DNA from: Acinetobacter cumulans
GTDB lineage: Bacteria > Pseudomonadota > Gammaproteobacteria > Pseudomonadales > Moraxellaceae
Length of the DNA: 64,000 nt
Direction: 5' to 3'
Assembly: GCF_003024525.3 (NCBI RefSeq)
Contig: NZ_CP035934.2
Location: 1,240,001-1,304,000 of the forward strand
In this document: one piece after another, positions 25,258 through 34,898 of the stretch
Position numbering within the stretch: position 1 is the first letter of the stretch
Layout: the number at the start of each line of letters is the position of its first letter
Program-made: the position numbers and the translations under genes
Notes under the pieces: model-generated
Seen by the model: only the letters and a program-made list of their open reading frames with translations
The model's database searches: none
Told to the model about the DNA's origin: nothing

Positions 25258-26861
25258 TTAGTTTTGAGCAAAACCTTGCGGATATGGGTGTAATTGTGGT
25301 TGATAATACTTGGCCCAAACTTTTCGTTCTGTAGGGAGGGGTGTTTCAAAGCCCTCTATACCATCAAATAAGGCTTGCATTGCAGATAAAATATTTGGCA
25401 TTGCACTGTCAGTAATGGCGTCGCAGGCATTTAAATAAGGCTGGATAATAGAAAAGCCACGATAATCAAATACAGAAAAATAAGGAATCACCAATTGTAA
25501 GTTCATTGCATGTGCGCCGTATTGGCGTATGTGGATAGCAAAAGCATCTGTACGAATATGAGGTAAACATGCATACATTTCATAGGCAAGTACATTAAAT
25601 GGGTAATTTTGAGGATTCTGTTCCAATTGTTTTAAGCCTTGATCTGGGCCATCCATGTGCTTAATAAATGTATAACCTGGCGGAAAACTGGTTGGCGTCA
25701 TGTTGTCATCAGGGTTTGTTCTTGGCATAACACCATGAATAAATTGAAAAACGTAAGCGATTAATTCCCCAGCTTGGTATAAAGCATCATGATAAGGCGA
25801 GTTTTTATATGCAATTTCAGTAGATGGCTGGGCGAGGTACATGGGGTTACGTATGTTTAAAATCTCGTTAATAATCTGTTGTGCATATTGTGTTGAACTG
25901 GTTTGAATCATCGGTGCAAAAAGAAAATCACAAATATGGCCCGTGGTAAAAAATATGCGATTATGAATATGAGCAATACGTGCAGTAGGTAATTGAGCTT
26001 GAATCTCTTGTCCTATGAGTTGGCTTGCTTGTGCTGGATTGAGCCAGCGTAAAGACGTTCCTGCATGTTGAGCAATAACTCGGCCTAAATAACCACTTAA
26101 ATATAAAATGAAGTAATAATTGCTTTCTTCAGTTAAAAATTTTTCTGCAGAAATAATATAGTTTTGACGCATTTCACGCATTAAATCATCTAAGCGTTCA
26201 AGGCTTTTAAGGGAATAGTCGAGTTGTGATATTTCTACTAGTTTTAAATAAGGGCTTCCATTGGGTAGAGGATATTGGTTTTGATACATCTTTTGTAGCG
26301 CATGCATTTCTTCGGCAATTTTTAGCCGACTTTCACCACTGATGATGGTGTGATTAAGTAATTCTATTTCAACATGCTGACTCAAACTGAGCGCAATGTC
26401 ATCTTGTTTAAAATACTGATGTATCACAAGAAGTGGAAACACAATTTTATGAGATAAAACCAATGCAAAGTCGTATAAATATGATTTAGGTAAAGATACA
26501 TCGCTTTGAGGAAGATTTTGATTGAGTTCTTCACGACTGAACCATTGCTCTGTGCTTGCAGTGCGCTCAGCTAAAAATTGACCCAAATGGCTGGCCAGTA
26601 ACATAAGGCTGTGTTTAACTGGCTAGCTTCAGCATTATGTTGAATATCCAATGTTCCCACTTGTTTTTTAAAGGCTGTAAATAATTGATCAAGACGCTGA
26701 AAGCTAGTAAAGCTTTGATCTAAATTGACCGTATTAAAAGCATTTGCAATATAAAATTCATGCTGATTTTGAGTATCCTGAAAATGCCTGCGGATGTGTT
26801 GCATGCGTTTGGTTGCAGATAAAGTAGAATCTACTGGATTGTTGAAGTGGTTTGTTATCAT
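25258..26861 (-). pseudogene. Large hypothetical protein split by a frameshift
   Basis: Two overlapping reading frames form one gene. The first (from ATG 26861) ends EASQLNTALCYWPAIWVNF. The second opens with ATG 26604 as MLLASHLGQFLAERT and runs 448 residues. Adding one base near 26605 joins them as QLNTALMLLASHLGQFLAER, so a one-base deletion (or a sequencing error) splits a protein of about 535 residues. No signal peptide, membrane segment or known motif is seen. It is divergent from the TelA-type operon, suggesting a functional link. If the shift is real, the long second frame might still be translated from ATG 26604. Confidence 0.7.
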
Positions 26862-27156
26862 GATGATTCTTTTAGTGTTATTTTAATATGAGTATAAAAG
26901 AGTGTTTTTAAAATAGGTGCACGATTGGAATATTTTTTATTAAATTAAATCGATGCTAAGTCGATAAATAATCGAAAAATCTAAACACATGCTGAGCTTG
27001 AATTAAGACAGTATTATGTGTGCTTAAATGTAGGGGTGAAGGGCAAAATAGTGGAACAGCATAGCTCAAATGAAGGTTAGAAGTTTTGCAAAAAACTACA
27101 TCAAAAGCCTGTTAAAAGCCTTAGTATAAAAATGATTTTGTTGAGTTTAATGATTT

Positions 27157-27948
27157 ATGTCTCAAGTCGATGTGTTGGTCCCTTTAACAGAGATAGCCGT
27201 ATCTTCTGAGGAAGCGCTGTCGGTCAAATGTAACGAGCTGGTCCCCATATTAAATGATCAATATCGTTTGAATCATTATGCCGATGCAATTATTCAAGCT
27301 CAGTCAGTGCTCTTAAATGGTGTAGATCCACATTTGACACAAAAATTGAGTCAACAGATTGAAACATTAATCCAATTATTATCTGACTCAAAAAAATACT
27401 TTAAAAAACGTAAATTTAACGGTTTACAAAAATGGTTAGGTATTGATTTAGAGTTTGGTTCCAATCAGGTTGATTATTATAAAACGCTAGATCAGACCTT
27501 AAGCGATGCTAATCAGCTCAGTCAGCATTTACAAATTGAAATTCAAAAGTCGCAATCACGTTTGAGTCAGTTACAAGGTTTACGTGAGCAAATGGCAAAA
27601 TATATTCAGGCGGCTGAGGAATTTGCACAAGAGTATCCTAGTTTTGCACATCATCAACAGCCATTGGACAGTTTTGCTGAACGCTTAGCAAAAAAGATTC
27701 AAACCTTAAGAACCTTGCAGGCCAGTAATGATATTGCGATTATGCAAATGCACTTGTCACAGCAATTATCCTTTAGTTTGTTGGATCGTTTTAAAGAGGC
27801 GCAGCAGGTGCTGATTCCAGCATGGCAGTATCATGTGAAACAAAGCCAGCAGAATAACTCGACAAGTTCACTGGAAAAACTTGATAATAGCCGAGAAGCC
27901 CTCATTAAAAATTTAAGAAAATCATTAGAGAAATCCTCTAAATCATAA
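27157..27948 (+). CDS. TelA-like coiled-coil protein, divergent
   Basis: 263 residues, almost fully helical. The C-terminal part (KIQTLRTLQASNDIAIMQMHLSQQ and on to LIPAWQYHVKQS) lines up in pattern with the TelA protein encoded next (RVSDLQVLQQSAMQTLPMIR and on to LPAWKNQISLA), so it appears to be a shortened, diverged TelA relative. It is the first gene of a three-gene operon, 15 bases before telA. No catalytic motif is seen. Confidence 0.7.
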   Translation: MSQVDVLVPLTEIAVSSEEALSVKCNELVPILNDQYRLNHYADAIIQAQSVLLNGVDPHLTQKLSQQIETLIQLLSDSKKYFKKRKFNGLQKWLGIDLEFGSNQVDYYKTLDQTLSDANQLSQHLQIEIQKSQSRLSQLQGLREQMAKYIQAAEEFAQEYPSFAHHQQPLDSFAERLAKKIQTLRTLQASNDIAIMQMHLSQQLSFSLLDRFKEAQQVLIPAWQYHVKQSQQNNSTSSLEKLDNSREALIKNLRKSLEKSSKS

Positions 27949-27963
27949 TCAGTAAGGTGCGCT

Positions 27964-29112
27964 ATGACACATCCAGAAAACCTCCAATTGCTTGTAAATG
28001 AAGATAACCCAACAACTGCTGTAACCGTGGTAGAAGAAAAATTTAAACAGCTCGATTTACAAGGGATGGGTTTAAAGCCGGCTGATTTTCAGGAAGTCAT
28101 GACTGCACATAAAGAGCTGGCAGAGATAAACCATAATGCAGTTGCAGAATATGGTAAAAATATTGCGACCAAAACATCTACCTATACTGATGAGCTCTTG
28201 AGTTTGGTACAAAATAAAGACCTTGATGCAACGGGTCAAAAGCTGAATCAAGTGGTGCAAGTAGCACAGCAACTTAATACCAGTAGTATTTTAAATAAAT
28301 CAAAAAACTCAGGTTTTTTGGGTGGCTTATTAAATAAGTTTAAGGGTGCGAAGCAAAGTTTTGATCAGCACTTTAATACCACCAAAGAGCAAATTGACGC
28401 ATTGGTTAAAGAAATTGAAAGTTCGCAGAACGGTTTGAAAGCGCGTGTAGATACCTTAGATCGCATGTTTAATAGCGTACAAGATGAATATAAGCAGTTG
28501 GGTGTCTATGTTGCGGCAGGTAAATTAAAGCAACAAGATATTCAGCAAGAAATTGCCAGCTTAACTGCGTTAGAGCAAGATCAGAACACTACGCAAAAAA
28601 TTTATGATTTAAACCATTTGGCCAATAATTTGGAAAAACGCGTGAGTGATTTGCAAGTGTTGCAACAATCAGCCATGCAAACTTTACCGATGATTCGTAT
28701 TATTCAGTCGAATAATTTGATGTTGGTTGATAAGTTTTATGCGATTAAAAACATTACTTTACCTGCATGGAAAAACCAAATTAGCCTAGCGATTTCTTTG
28801 CAAGAACAAAAGAATAGTGTGCAACTGGCTAATACGATTGATGATGCGACCAATGATCTATTAAAACGTAATGCAGACTTGCTACATCAAAATTCGGTAG
28901 ATACCGCCAAAGCCAATCAGCGCTCAGTAATTGATATTGAAACCCTTGAACATGTACAAAATACCCTCATTAAAACAGTTAATGATGTAATTGTGATTCA
29001 AAAAGAAGGCATGCAAAAACGTGATGAAGCGACAATCCGTTTACGTGCTTTACAGGATAATTTGAATCATTTGGTGCTTGAAACTAGCTCAAATGGCTCG
29101 AAGAGTTCTTAA
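27964..29112 (+). CDS. TelA/KlaA-family toxic anion resistance protein
   Basis: 382 residues, helical coiled-coil protein. The C-terminal half contains the TelA hallmark LEKRVSDLQVLQQSAMQTLP, IRIIQSNNLMLVDKF and LPAWKNQISLA. TelA proteins are linked to tellurite and membrane-stress resistance; their molecular role is unclear. AAGGTG precedes the ATG by about 7 bases. A membrane protein gene follows after 79 bases. Confidence 0.88.
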   Translation: MTHPENLQLLVNEDNPTTAVTVVEEKFKQLDLQGMGLKPADFQEVMTAHKELAEINHNAVAEYGKNIATKTSTYTDELLSLVQNKDLDATGQKLNQVVQVAQQLNTSSILNKSKNSGFLGGLLNKFKGAKQSFDQHFNTTKEQIDALVKEIESSQNGLKARVDTLDRMFNSVQDEYKQLGVYVAAGKLKQQDIQQEIASLTALEQDQNTTQKIYDLNHLANNLEKRVSDLQVLQQSAMQTLPMIRIIQSNNLMLVDKFYAIKNITLPAWKNQISLAISLQEQKNSVQLANTIDDATNDLLKRNADLLHQNSVDTAKANQRSVIDIETLEHVQNTLIKTVNDVIVIQKEGMQKRDEATIRLRALQDNLNHLVLETSSNGSKSS

Positions 29113-29191
29113 GAGCATTCTATAAATGGCATAAGGGTCATGCCATTTTACTGCTTAGGAAGGCAATATTGTCAGATACTTAGGAGAATAT

Positions 29192-30109
29192 ATGCCTCCC
29201 TTAGATGAATATGCAGTACGTCCGCAACAGATAGAAACGGGCTTAGTGACGCTGAAAAAACGACAACGAAATTTAATGCTTTTGGGTATAACTTCATCTG
29301 TCTTTTTTATTGCATCAGTGATAGGTCTATTTGTACAACAAGACTTTGTATATGGATTCTTTGGTTTAACAACGCAGGTTGAGCAACTGCATTTACCAAG
29401 TAGTATTGATGCCCAGCTAGCGAATTTTAGTCAGCAACCTGATTATTTTGTGAATCTATTGTCATGGTTTGGTTGGCTGTTTCTTAAGCTCTTTGTGGCT
29501 TTTATAGGGTCGTTTTTGGTGATCCATTTTCTTCGAAAAATTCGCTTTTTTTATGTCAGATTTCAATCTTTTGTGTTGAAATTTGTGGGTTGGCTTATTG
29601 CATTTATTGTGCTTTGGAGTGGGCTGACCTATGTGCAATACGATTTAAAATCAGAGCATTATGGTGAATACCAGCAACTGGTTCGTTATGATAAAAATAT
29701 TCAAGAAAGTGAAATATCACATTATTTGAATGAGTCAAACGTCGCTTTGCCTGTCAAAAATTATCTATTGGCACAAACTGCCTTGTTGCATCAGCCAGCC
29801 GACCGCGCAACGGCTATTCCTTATGTACAAGCGCTGATAAAAGCAGAGCAACATGATCCACAATTTTTAAGTTATGGCTTTAAGCCAGAGCAATTGTGGA
29901 GTATGCAAAATCAATTGTTTGATAAAACTATCACACCTATGGCACAAAGTGTGAGTAAGCAAGTTGCACAGGCAAATGTGCTGAGTACTGTGGTGTATTG
30001 GGTTCTATGGGCTGCTGTTGTACTTTTTCTCACCATGAGTGCACTGTTATTTATTTTATCCTCACATTTAAAAAGCCGTATTCAACGGATTGGGCAACAT
30101 TTAAGTTAA
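29192..30109 (+). CDS. Multi-spanning membrane protein of the TelA operon
   Basis: 305 residues. About four membrane segments are visible: residues 28-49, 88-114, 126-147 and 266-292. Between the third and last lies a soluble domain of about 115 residues (helical, TPR-like pattern LPVKNYLLAQTALLHQPADRATAIPYVQALI). Family not recognised. Its place after two TelA-like genes suggests it anchors or works with them at the inner membrane. Confidence 0.75.
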   Translation: MPPLDEYAVRPQQIETGLVTLKKRQRNLMLLGITSSVFFIASVIGLFVQQDFVYGFFGLTTQVEQLHLPSSIDAQLANFSQQPDYFVNLLSWFGWLFLKLFVAFIGSFLVIHFLRKIRFFYVRFQSFVLKFVGWLIAFIVLWSGLTYVQYDLKSEHYGEYQQLVRYDKNIQESEISHYLNESNVALPVKNYLLAQTALLHQPADRATAIPYVQALIKAEQHDPQFLSYGFKPEQLWSMQNQLFDKTITPMAQSVSKQVAQANVLSTVVYWVLWAAVVLFLTMSALLFILSSHLKSRIQRIGQHLS

Positions 30110-30116
30110 ATTGTTC

Positions 30117-30151
30117 ACGCTCAGTGGCTATGGTGTTGTCGATCTGAGCGT
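30117..30151 (+). terminator. Weak hairpin after the TelA operon
   Basis: ACGCTCAG and CTGAGCGT form a perfect 8-bp stem with a 19-nt loop, directly after the operon's last stop. No T-run follows, so its activity is uncertain. Confidence 0.4.
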
Positions 30152-30326
30152 TTAGTGACAGACGGGGTATGTCTCCTTTTCCTTAAGTTGTTGAAAAAGA
30201 TTTTTATTTTGTATTTAAATCTAATTTTTCGATCATTGTTATAAAAACAAACTGTTTTATCTATTTTTATATTTATCTTATTCTTATCCCATCAAATATA
30301 CATTTACTCCTTTGGAGACGTTAGCA

Positions 30327-31892
30327 ATGTTAGATCAAAATACTTCTGCACAATTAAAAACTCTTCTTGAACGCCTTGAAGGTCCAATTGAAATCGTTGC
30401 GACTTTAAATGGCTCTGACAAATCAGACAAAATCAAAGAATTGGTTGAAGAAGTTGCTGCATTATCAAACTTAGTGACTGCTCGTTTCGATGGCACAAAC
30501 AAACGTGCGCCTAGCTTCGGTATTGCAAAAGCAGGTGAAGAGCCGCGTGTATTCTTTGCGGGCCTTCCTATGGGCCATGAATTCACATCACTGATCTTGG
30601 CATTGCTACAAACTTCTGGTTATGCACCAAAAGTATCTGACGAAGTTTTGGCAACAATTAAAGGCTTAGGCATTAAATCTGACTTTGATGTATTCGTATC
30701 TTTAAGCTGCCATAACTGCCCAGACGTGGTTCAAGCACTTAACTTGATCGCAATCTACAACCCAGGCACAACTGCAACCATGATTGATGGTGCATTCTTC
30801 CAAGACGAAGTTGAAGAACGCAAAATCATGGCAGTTCCAATGGTGTTCCAAGACAACAACCATATTGGTCAAGGCCGTATGACCTTGGAAGAAATCATTG
30901 CCAAATTAGACACTGATTCTGATGCGAAAGAAGCAGCGAAAATCAATGAAAAAGACGCATTTGATGTTCTTGTGATTGGCGGTGGCCCTGCAGGTAATAC
31001 TTCTGCAATCTATGCTGCACGTAAAGGCATTAAAACAGGTATCGTTGCTGAGCGCATGGGCGGTCAGGTGATGGATACAATGGACATCGAAAACTTCACG
31101 TCTATTCAAAAGACCCAAGGTCCTAAGTTTGCAGCTGAAATGGAAGCGCACGTTCGTGAATACGGCGTAGATATCATGAATCTGCAACGTGTAGCTGACA
31201 TCAAAGGTGCTGAACAAACGGCAAATGGTTTGGTTGAAGTGACTTTAGAAAACGGTGCAAAACTTGAATCGAAAACTGTCATCCTATCTACAGGTGCACG
31301 TTGGAGAGAAATGAATGTACCGGGTGAAGCTGAATACCGTACACGCGGTGTAGCGTACTGCCCACACTGTGATGGTCCATTGTTCAAAGGTAAACGTGTT
31401 GCAGTCATCGGTGGCGGTAACTCAGGTGTAGAAGCAGCCATTGACCTTGCAGGTATTGTTGAGCATGTAACACTTGTTGAGTTTGATACTAAGCTTCGTG
31501 CTGACCAAGTCCTTCAAGACAAGTTAAACAGCTTACCGAACACCACTGTAATTAAGAATGCTTTATCTACAGAAGTGGTTGGTGATGGCAAACAAGTGAC
31601 TGCACTGAAATACAAAGACCGTGCAACTGATGTTGAACACACTGTTGAACTAGCAGGTATCTTCGTACAAATCGGTTTGTTGCCAAACACTGATTTCTTA
31701 AAAGAAACAGCCGTTGAACTTTCAAACCGCGGTGAGATTGTGATTAACGAACGCAACGAAACCAATGTGAAAGGTGTATTCGCTGCGGGTGACTGTACAA
31801 CAGTGCCTTACAAACAAATCATCATTGCTACAGGTGAAGGCGCGAAAGCATCACTTTCAGCATTCGATTACATTATCCGTTCAGGTCAGTAA
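30327..31892 (+). CDS. ahpF: Alkyl hydroperoxide reductase subunit F
   Basis: 521 residues from ATG 30327 (GGAG about 9 bases upstream; an in-frame TTG at 30312 is rejected). AhpF uses NADH and FAD to reduce AhpC. The N-terminal double-thioredoxin domain carries CHNCPD, the FAD site [10 protein letters not shown], the NADH site [10 protein letters not shown] and the redox centre CPHCDG. The C-terminal FAD motif is [19 protein letters not shown]. No ahpC is next to it, so the partner must be encoded elsewhere. Codon use is optimised, as in glyA. Confidence 0.95.
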   Translation: MLDQNTSAQLKTLLERLEGPIEIVATLNGSDKSDKIKELVEEVAALSNLVTARFDGTNKRAPSFGIAKAGEEPRVFFAGLPMGHEFTSLILALLQTSGYAPKVSDEVLATIKGLGIKSDFDVFVSLSCHNCPDVVQALNLIAIYNPGTTATMIDGAFFQDEVEERKIMAVPMVFQDNNHIGQGRMTLEEIIAKLDTDSDAKEAAKINEKDAFDVLVIGGGPAGNTSAIYAARKGIKTGIVAERMGGQVMDTMDIENFTSIQKTQGPKFAAEMEAHVREYGVDIMNLQRVADIKGAEQTANGLVEVTLENGAKLESKTVILSTGARWREMNVPGEAEYRTRGVAYCPHCDGPLFKGKRVAVIGGGNSGVEAAIDLAGIVEHVTLVEFDTKLRADQVLQDKLNSLPNTTVIKNALSTEVVGDGKQVTALKYKDRATDVEHTVELAGIFVQIGLLPNTDFLKETAVELSNRGEIVINERNETNVKGVFAAGDCTTVPYKQIIIATGEGAKASLSAFDYIIRSGQ

Positions 31893-31902
31893 TAAAAGAA
31901 AA

Positions 31903-32131
31903 GGCCAGTGTGTTCCCCATACACACTGACCTATTTTCTAAGCGTTATTGTGAATATTGTTGTTATCAATATTCTCGTTTTATAGGAACTTTGGATGCTA
32001 ACACCGGAGTTCCTTTTTTTATCTGCAAGATAAGAATCAAAATGTCCCCACGCATTTTGATCCCGTTCTTTGCCCATCGTCTATTTTTGTTTTACAACCT
32101 TATTTTTATACTTTCCCCAAGGTTGTTCTTT
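31903..32131. other. Cluster of five hairpins between ahpF and yfhL
   Basis: Between convergent genes lie five separate stems: 31903-31931 (11 bp, one mismatch), 31952-31974 (GAATATTG/CAATATTC), 31984-32020 (AGGAACT/AGTTCCT followed by seven Ts, a rightward terminator), 32036-32061 (ATCAAAATG/CATTTTGAT) and 32094-32131 (ACAACCTT/AAGGTTGT followed by TCTTTTT). Two look like terminators. The rest are unexplained and could belong to a small RNA. Confidence 0.6.
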
Positions 32132-32180
32132 TTAATTGCTAAGCTTATAAGCAATAAGTATTCCAAAGTGGCGTTTCATA

Positions 32181-32435
32181 TTAAGACTTGAATAAATTCA
32201 ATCCTTTAAATTTTTTTATTAACTGCTCTTGCGTTTCCACATGCTCGGGATGGGGCACGATGCACTCAATTGGACAGACATCAACACAGGTTTGAGTTTC
32301 ATAAAAACCCACACATTCTGTGCAGCGGTCTGTATCAATTTTATAGACCTTCGCACCTTCATAAATCGCTTCATTCGGGCACTCGGGTAAACACATATCG
32401 CAGTTAATGCATTTGTCAGTAATGAGTAAGGCCAT
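32181..32435 (-). CDS. yfhL: YfhL-type 2[4Fe-4S] ferredoxin
   Basis: 84 residues. Two clusters are marked by CINCDMCLPECP and by CTECVGFYETQTCVDVCP with its insertion between the cysteines, the pattern of YfhL/Allochromatium-type ferredoxins. It is encoded 11 bases after the trhP gene on the same strand, implying a shared operon and perhaps electron supply to TrhP. Confidence 0.92.
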   Translation of the reverse strand: MALLITDKCINCDMCLPECPNEAIYEGAKVYKIDTDRCTECVGFYETQTCVDVCPIECIVPHPEHVETQEQLIKKFKGLNLFKS

Positions 32436-32446
32436 AGCGAACCCAA

Positions 32447-33847
32447 TTAAGCCTGATAAGCCAAAGAGGATGCAGAAATATCTGCCGTCGAATTTGGTAA
32501 GTTACGAATGAGCAGGGCATAAGTCATATCGACATCGGCAGGCACAGGAATATCCACGATATGGCCTGAACCTTTCGCATCTTCAATGGAATTACCTTTT
32601 TTGTCTTTAATTTCAGTCAATGTGAACGTGATGTTGCCTTTAGTGGTCATTAGTTCCAATGAATCACCCACCACAAAACGGTTTTTCACATCAATTTTGA
32701 TGTAGTCGCCATTGCGCTCTAAAACTTCACCGCAGAAAATTTGGTGGTCAAAACTTGATGAACCGTTTTCATAGTTTTGATATTCGCTATGCACATGGCG
32801 GCGTAAGAAACCTTCGGTATAACCACGGTTTGCTAAACCTTCGAGCTGAGTCATCAGTGATGGGTCAAAGTCTTTGCCTTGCAGCGCATCATCAATGGCT
32901 TTACGGTAAATTTGCGCAGTACGGGCACAGTAGAAATAAGACTTGGTACGACCTTCAATTTTCAGTGAATGAATGCCTATCTTGGTTAAACGGTCAACAT
33001 GCTGAACGGCACGTAAGTCTTTAGAATTCATGAAATATGTGCCGTGTTCATCTTCTTCGGCAGCAAAAGCTTCTTCGTCATTACGTTGTAATAACACTGG
33101 TTCAGAAACTTGGTTTTGCGCTTGCATGTGCAGTTCATCTGCATCTTTTGAGCAGCAACCAGATTTTTTTGCTGTATCAATATTTTGTACAGGAATCACA
33201 TCGCCATTGGCATCTTCAGCGGTTTCAGACACTTTGTATTCCCAACGGCAAGCATTGGTACATGCACCTTGGTTGGCATCGCGTTTGTTCATGTAGCCAG
33301 ATAACATGCAGCGGCCTGAATAGGCCATGCAGAGTGCGCCATGAACAAAGACTTCAATTTCCATGCCCGGGACTTGCGTTTTAATTTCTTCGATTTCTTC
33401 AATCGACAGTTCGCGTGACAAAATCACACGGGTTAGACCCATTTTTTGCCAAAATTTAACCGTTGCCCAGTTTACGGCATTGGCTTGAACTGAAAGGTGA
33501 ATGTCAATTTCAGGGAAGTTTTCGCGCACCATCATAATCAAACCAGGGTCTGACATGATCAGTGCATCAGGCTTCATTTCAATGATTGGTGTAAGGTCAC
33601 GAATAAAATTTTTTAATTTTGAGTTATGCGGCTGGATGTTGACCACCACATAAAACTTTTTACCCAAAGCATGGGCTTCGTTAATGCCAATTTGTAAGTT
33701 GTCATGATCGAACTCGTTGTTACGAACACGTAAGCTATAACGTGGCTGACCTGCATAGACGGCATCTGCACCGTATGCGAAAGCATAGCGCATGTTTTTC
33801 AGTGAGCCGGCAGGTGATAAGAGTTCAGTTACAGTCGTGATGCTCAT
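32447..33847 (-). CDS. trhP: tRNA 5-hydroxyuridine synthesis protein TrhP (U32 family)
   Basis: 466 residues, formerly YegQ. The peptidase U32 core begins ELLSPAGSLKNMRYAFAYGADAVYAG. The cysteine cluster (HGALCMAYSGRCMLSGY and GACTNACRWEY) is the likely Fe-S ligand set of TrhP, which makes 5-hydroxyuridine at tRNA wobble position 34 in a prephenate-dependent pathway. A ferredoxin gene follows. A Cys-containing insertion (KKSGCCSKDADELH) lies near residue 230. Confidence 0.9.
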   Translation of the reverse strand: MSITTVTELLSPAGSLKNMRYAFAYGADAVYAGQPRYSLRVRNNEFDHDNLQIGINEAHALGKKFYVVVNIQPHNSKLKNFIRDLTPIIEMKPDALIMSDPGLIMMVRENFPEIDIHLSVQANAVNWATVKFWQKMGLTRVILSRELSIEEIEEIKTQVPGMEIEVFVHGALCMAYSGRCMLSGYMNKRDANQGACTNACRWEYKVSETAEDANGDVIPVQNIDTAKKSGCCSKDADELHMQAQNQVSEPVLLQRNDEEAFAAEEDEHGTYFMNSKDLRAVQHVDRLTKIGIHSLKIEGRTKSYFYCARTAQIYRKAIDDALQGKDFDPSLMTQLEGLANRGYTEGFLRRHVHSEYQNYENGSSSFDHQIFCGEVLERNGDYIKIDVKNRFVVGDSLELMTTKGNITFTLTEIKDKKGNSIEDAKGSGHIVDIPVPADVDMTYALLIRNLPNSTADISASSLAYQA

Positions 33848-33967
33848 GACAAAAATTAAGGCATATAAAAAATATGGCTTTATTGTATGAATCTAAAAAA
33901 ATGATTCAACCTAGTAAAAAGCTCGGAATTATAGATCCAAAACACTGTTATTTTCACCGAATAGCGA

Positions 33968-34005
33968 ATAATATATATGCATATTCGAATATGCATATAT
34001 ATTAT
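33968..34005. promoter_or_regulatory. 38-bp perfect palindrome overlapping the second arsR start
   Basis: All 19 base pairs match around the centre between 33986 and 33987; the core is GCATATTCGAATATGC. The right end includes the A and T of the arsR ATG at 34004. It contains the 12-bp ATATTCGAATAT also found before arsC at 11460, so it is the likely ArsR operator. The arrangement leaves no room for a normal ribosome-binding site. Confidence 0.65.
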
Positions 34006-34324
34006 GGATCAACTGAATTTTTTTAAATGTTTGTCAGATCAAACGCGTCTCGACATATTGACTATTTTGCTGCTGCGCGGTGAAAGCTGTGTCTGTGATT
34101 TGATGACTGCCTTAGATTTAAGCCAGCCGAAAATATCCCGTCATTTGGCCTTATTACGCAGTGCCAAAATTTTGCAAGATCGCCGCCAAGGGCAGTGGAT
34201 TTATTATCAAATTCATCCTGAATTAGAAACGTGGTGTGTCGATATTTTGAAACTAACGCTGCAGCATAATCCACGTGCAGAGCAATTTAAATGTACTGAA
34301 AATGCAGCGCCATGTTGTGACTAA
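34004..34324 (+). CDS. arsR: Arsenic-responsive repressor ArsR (copy 2)
   Basis: 106 residues, start chosen by alignment with copy 1 (MDQLNFFKCLSDQTRL versus MDHVQFFKCLSDETRL). The arsenite site CVCDL (Cys29, Cys31) and recognition helix LSQPKISRHLALLR are conserved. The C-terminus has extra cysteines (KCTENAAPCCD). It lacks a Shine-Dalgarno sequence because its ATG sits at the edge of a 38-bp palindrome; an in-frame ATG at 33977 lies inside the same palindrome. Confidence 0.92.
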   Translation: MDQLNFFKCLSDQTRLDILTILLLRGESCVCDLMTALDLSQPKISRHLALLRSAKILQDRRQGQWIYYQIHPELETWCVDILKLTLQHNPRAEQFKCTENAAPCCD

Positions 34325-34340
34325 TATTAAGAGTAACACT

Positions 34341-34814
34341 ATGAATTTTTTATTTTTATGTACAGGTAATAGCTGCCGCAGTATTTTATCGGAAGCGCTT
34401 TTTAATGCACGTGCACCGCAGGGCTTTAGTGCGTGCAGCGCAGGCAGTCAGCCTTCAGGTAAGGTGCATCCGCTGTCATTAAGAACCTTGCAAAGTTTGA
34501 ATATTTCCACAGAAGGTTTGTGGAGCAAAAATATGCAAGATTGCGAACAGTTTAATCCTGAAATTGTGGTGACGGTATGCGGTTCTGCCGCAGAAGAGCC
34601 TTGTCCATTATATTTAGGCAATGCGATTAAAGTGCACTGGGGCTTAGAAGATCCTTCACATTTAGATTGCGAAGATGATGAAAAAATGCAGGCATTTATG
34701 CAGACAGTAGAGCATATTCAACGTCGTTTTGATGCCTTTTTTGCCTTGGATTTAAACCAATTAAGCAAAGAAGATTTAATTATTGAGCTGAATAAAATTG
34801 GTCGGATTGATTAA
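34341..34814 (+). CDS. arsC: Arsenate reductase, LMW-phosphatase type (copy 2)
   Basis: 157 residues from ATG 34341. The P-loop CTGNSCRS has Cys7, and the relay cysteines are at 80 and 88 (VTVC, EEPCPL), as in copy 1. It is co-directional with arsR 16 bases upstream and acr3 84 bases downstream. Confidence 0.92.
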   Translation: MNFLFLCTGNSCRSILSEALFNARAPQGFSACSAGSQPSGKVHPLSLRTLQSLNISTEGLWSKNMQDCEQFNPEIVVTVCGSAAEEPCPLYLGNAIKVHWGLEDPSHLDCEDDEKMQAFMQTVEHIQRRFDAFFALDLNQLSKEDLIIELNKIGRID

Positions 34815-34898
34815 TTAAATCGCAATTCTGCAAAAATAGAAGCCTGTTTTTTGTACATGGCTTTTCATTTTTGCGTCTTAGATTGATAAGTTGAAGAT

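Noticed and set aside
31910..32191. 93-codon frame after ahpF
   Set aside because: It crosses several hairpins, two of them terminator-like, has no clear family and overlaps the end of yfhL; it looks like chance reading of structured intergenic DNA.
33977..34006. Earlier ATG at 33977 as start of the second ArsR
   Set aside because: It lies inside the palindrome with no ribosome-binding site, and alignment with the first ArsR starts at 34004.
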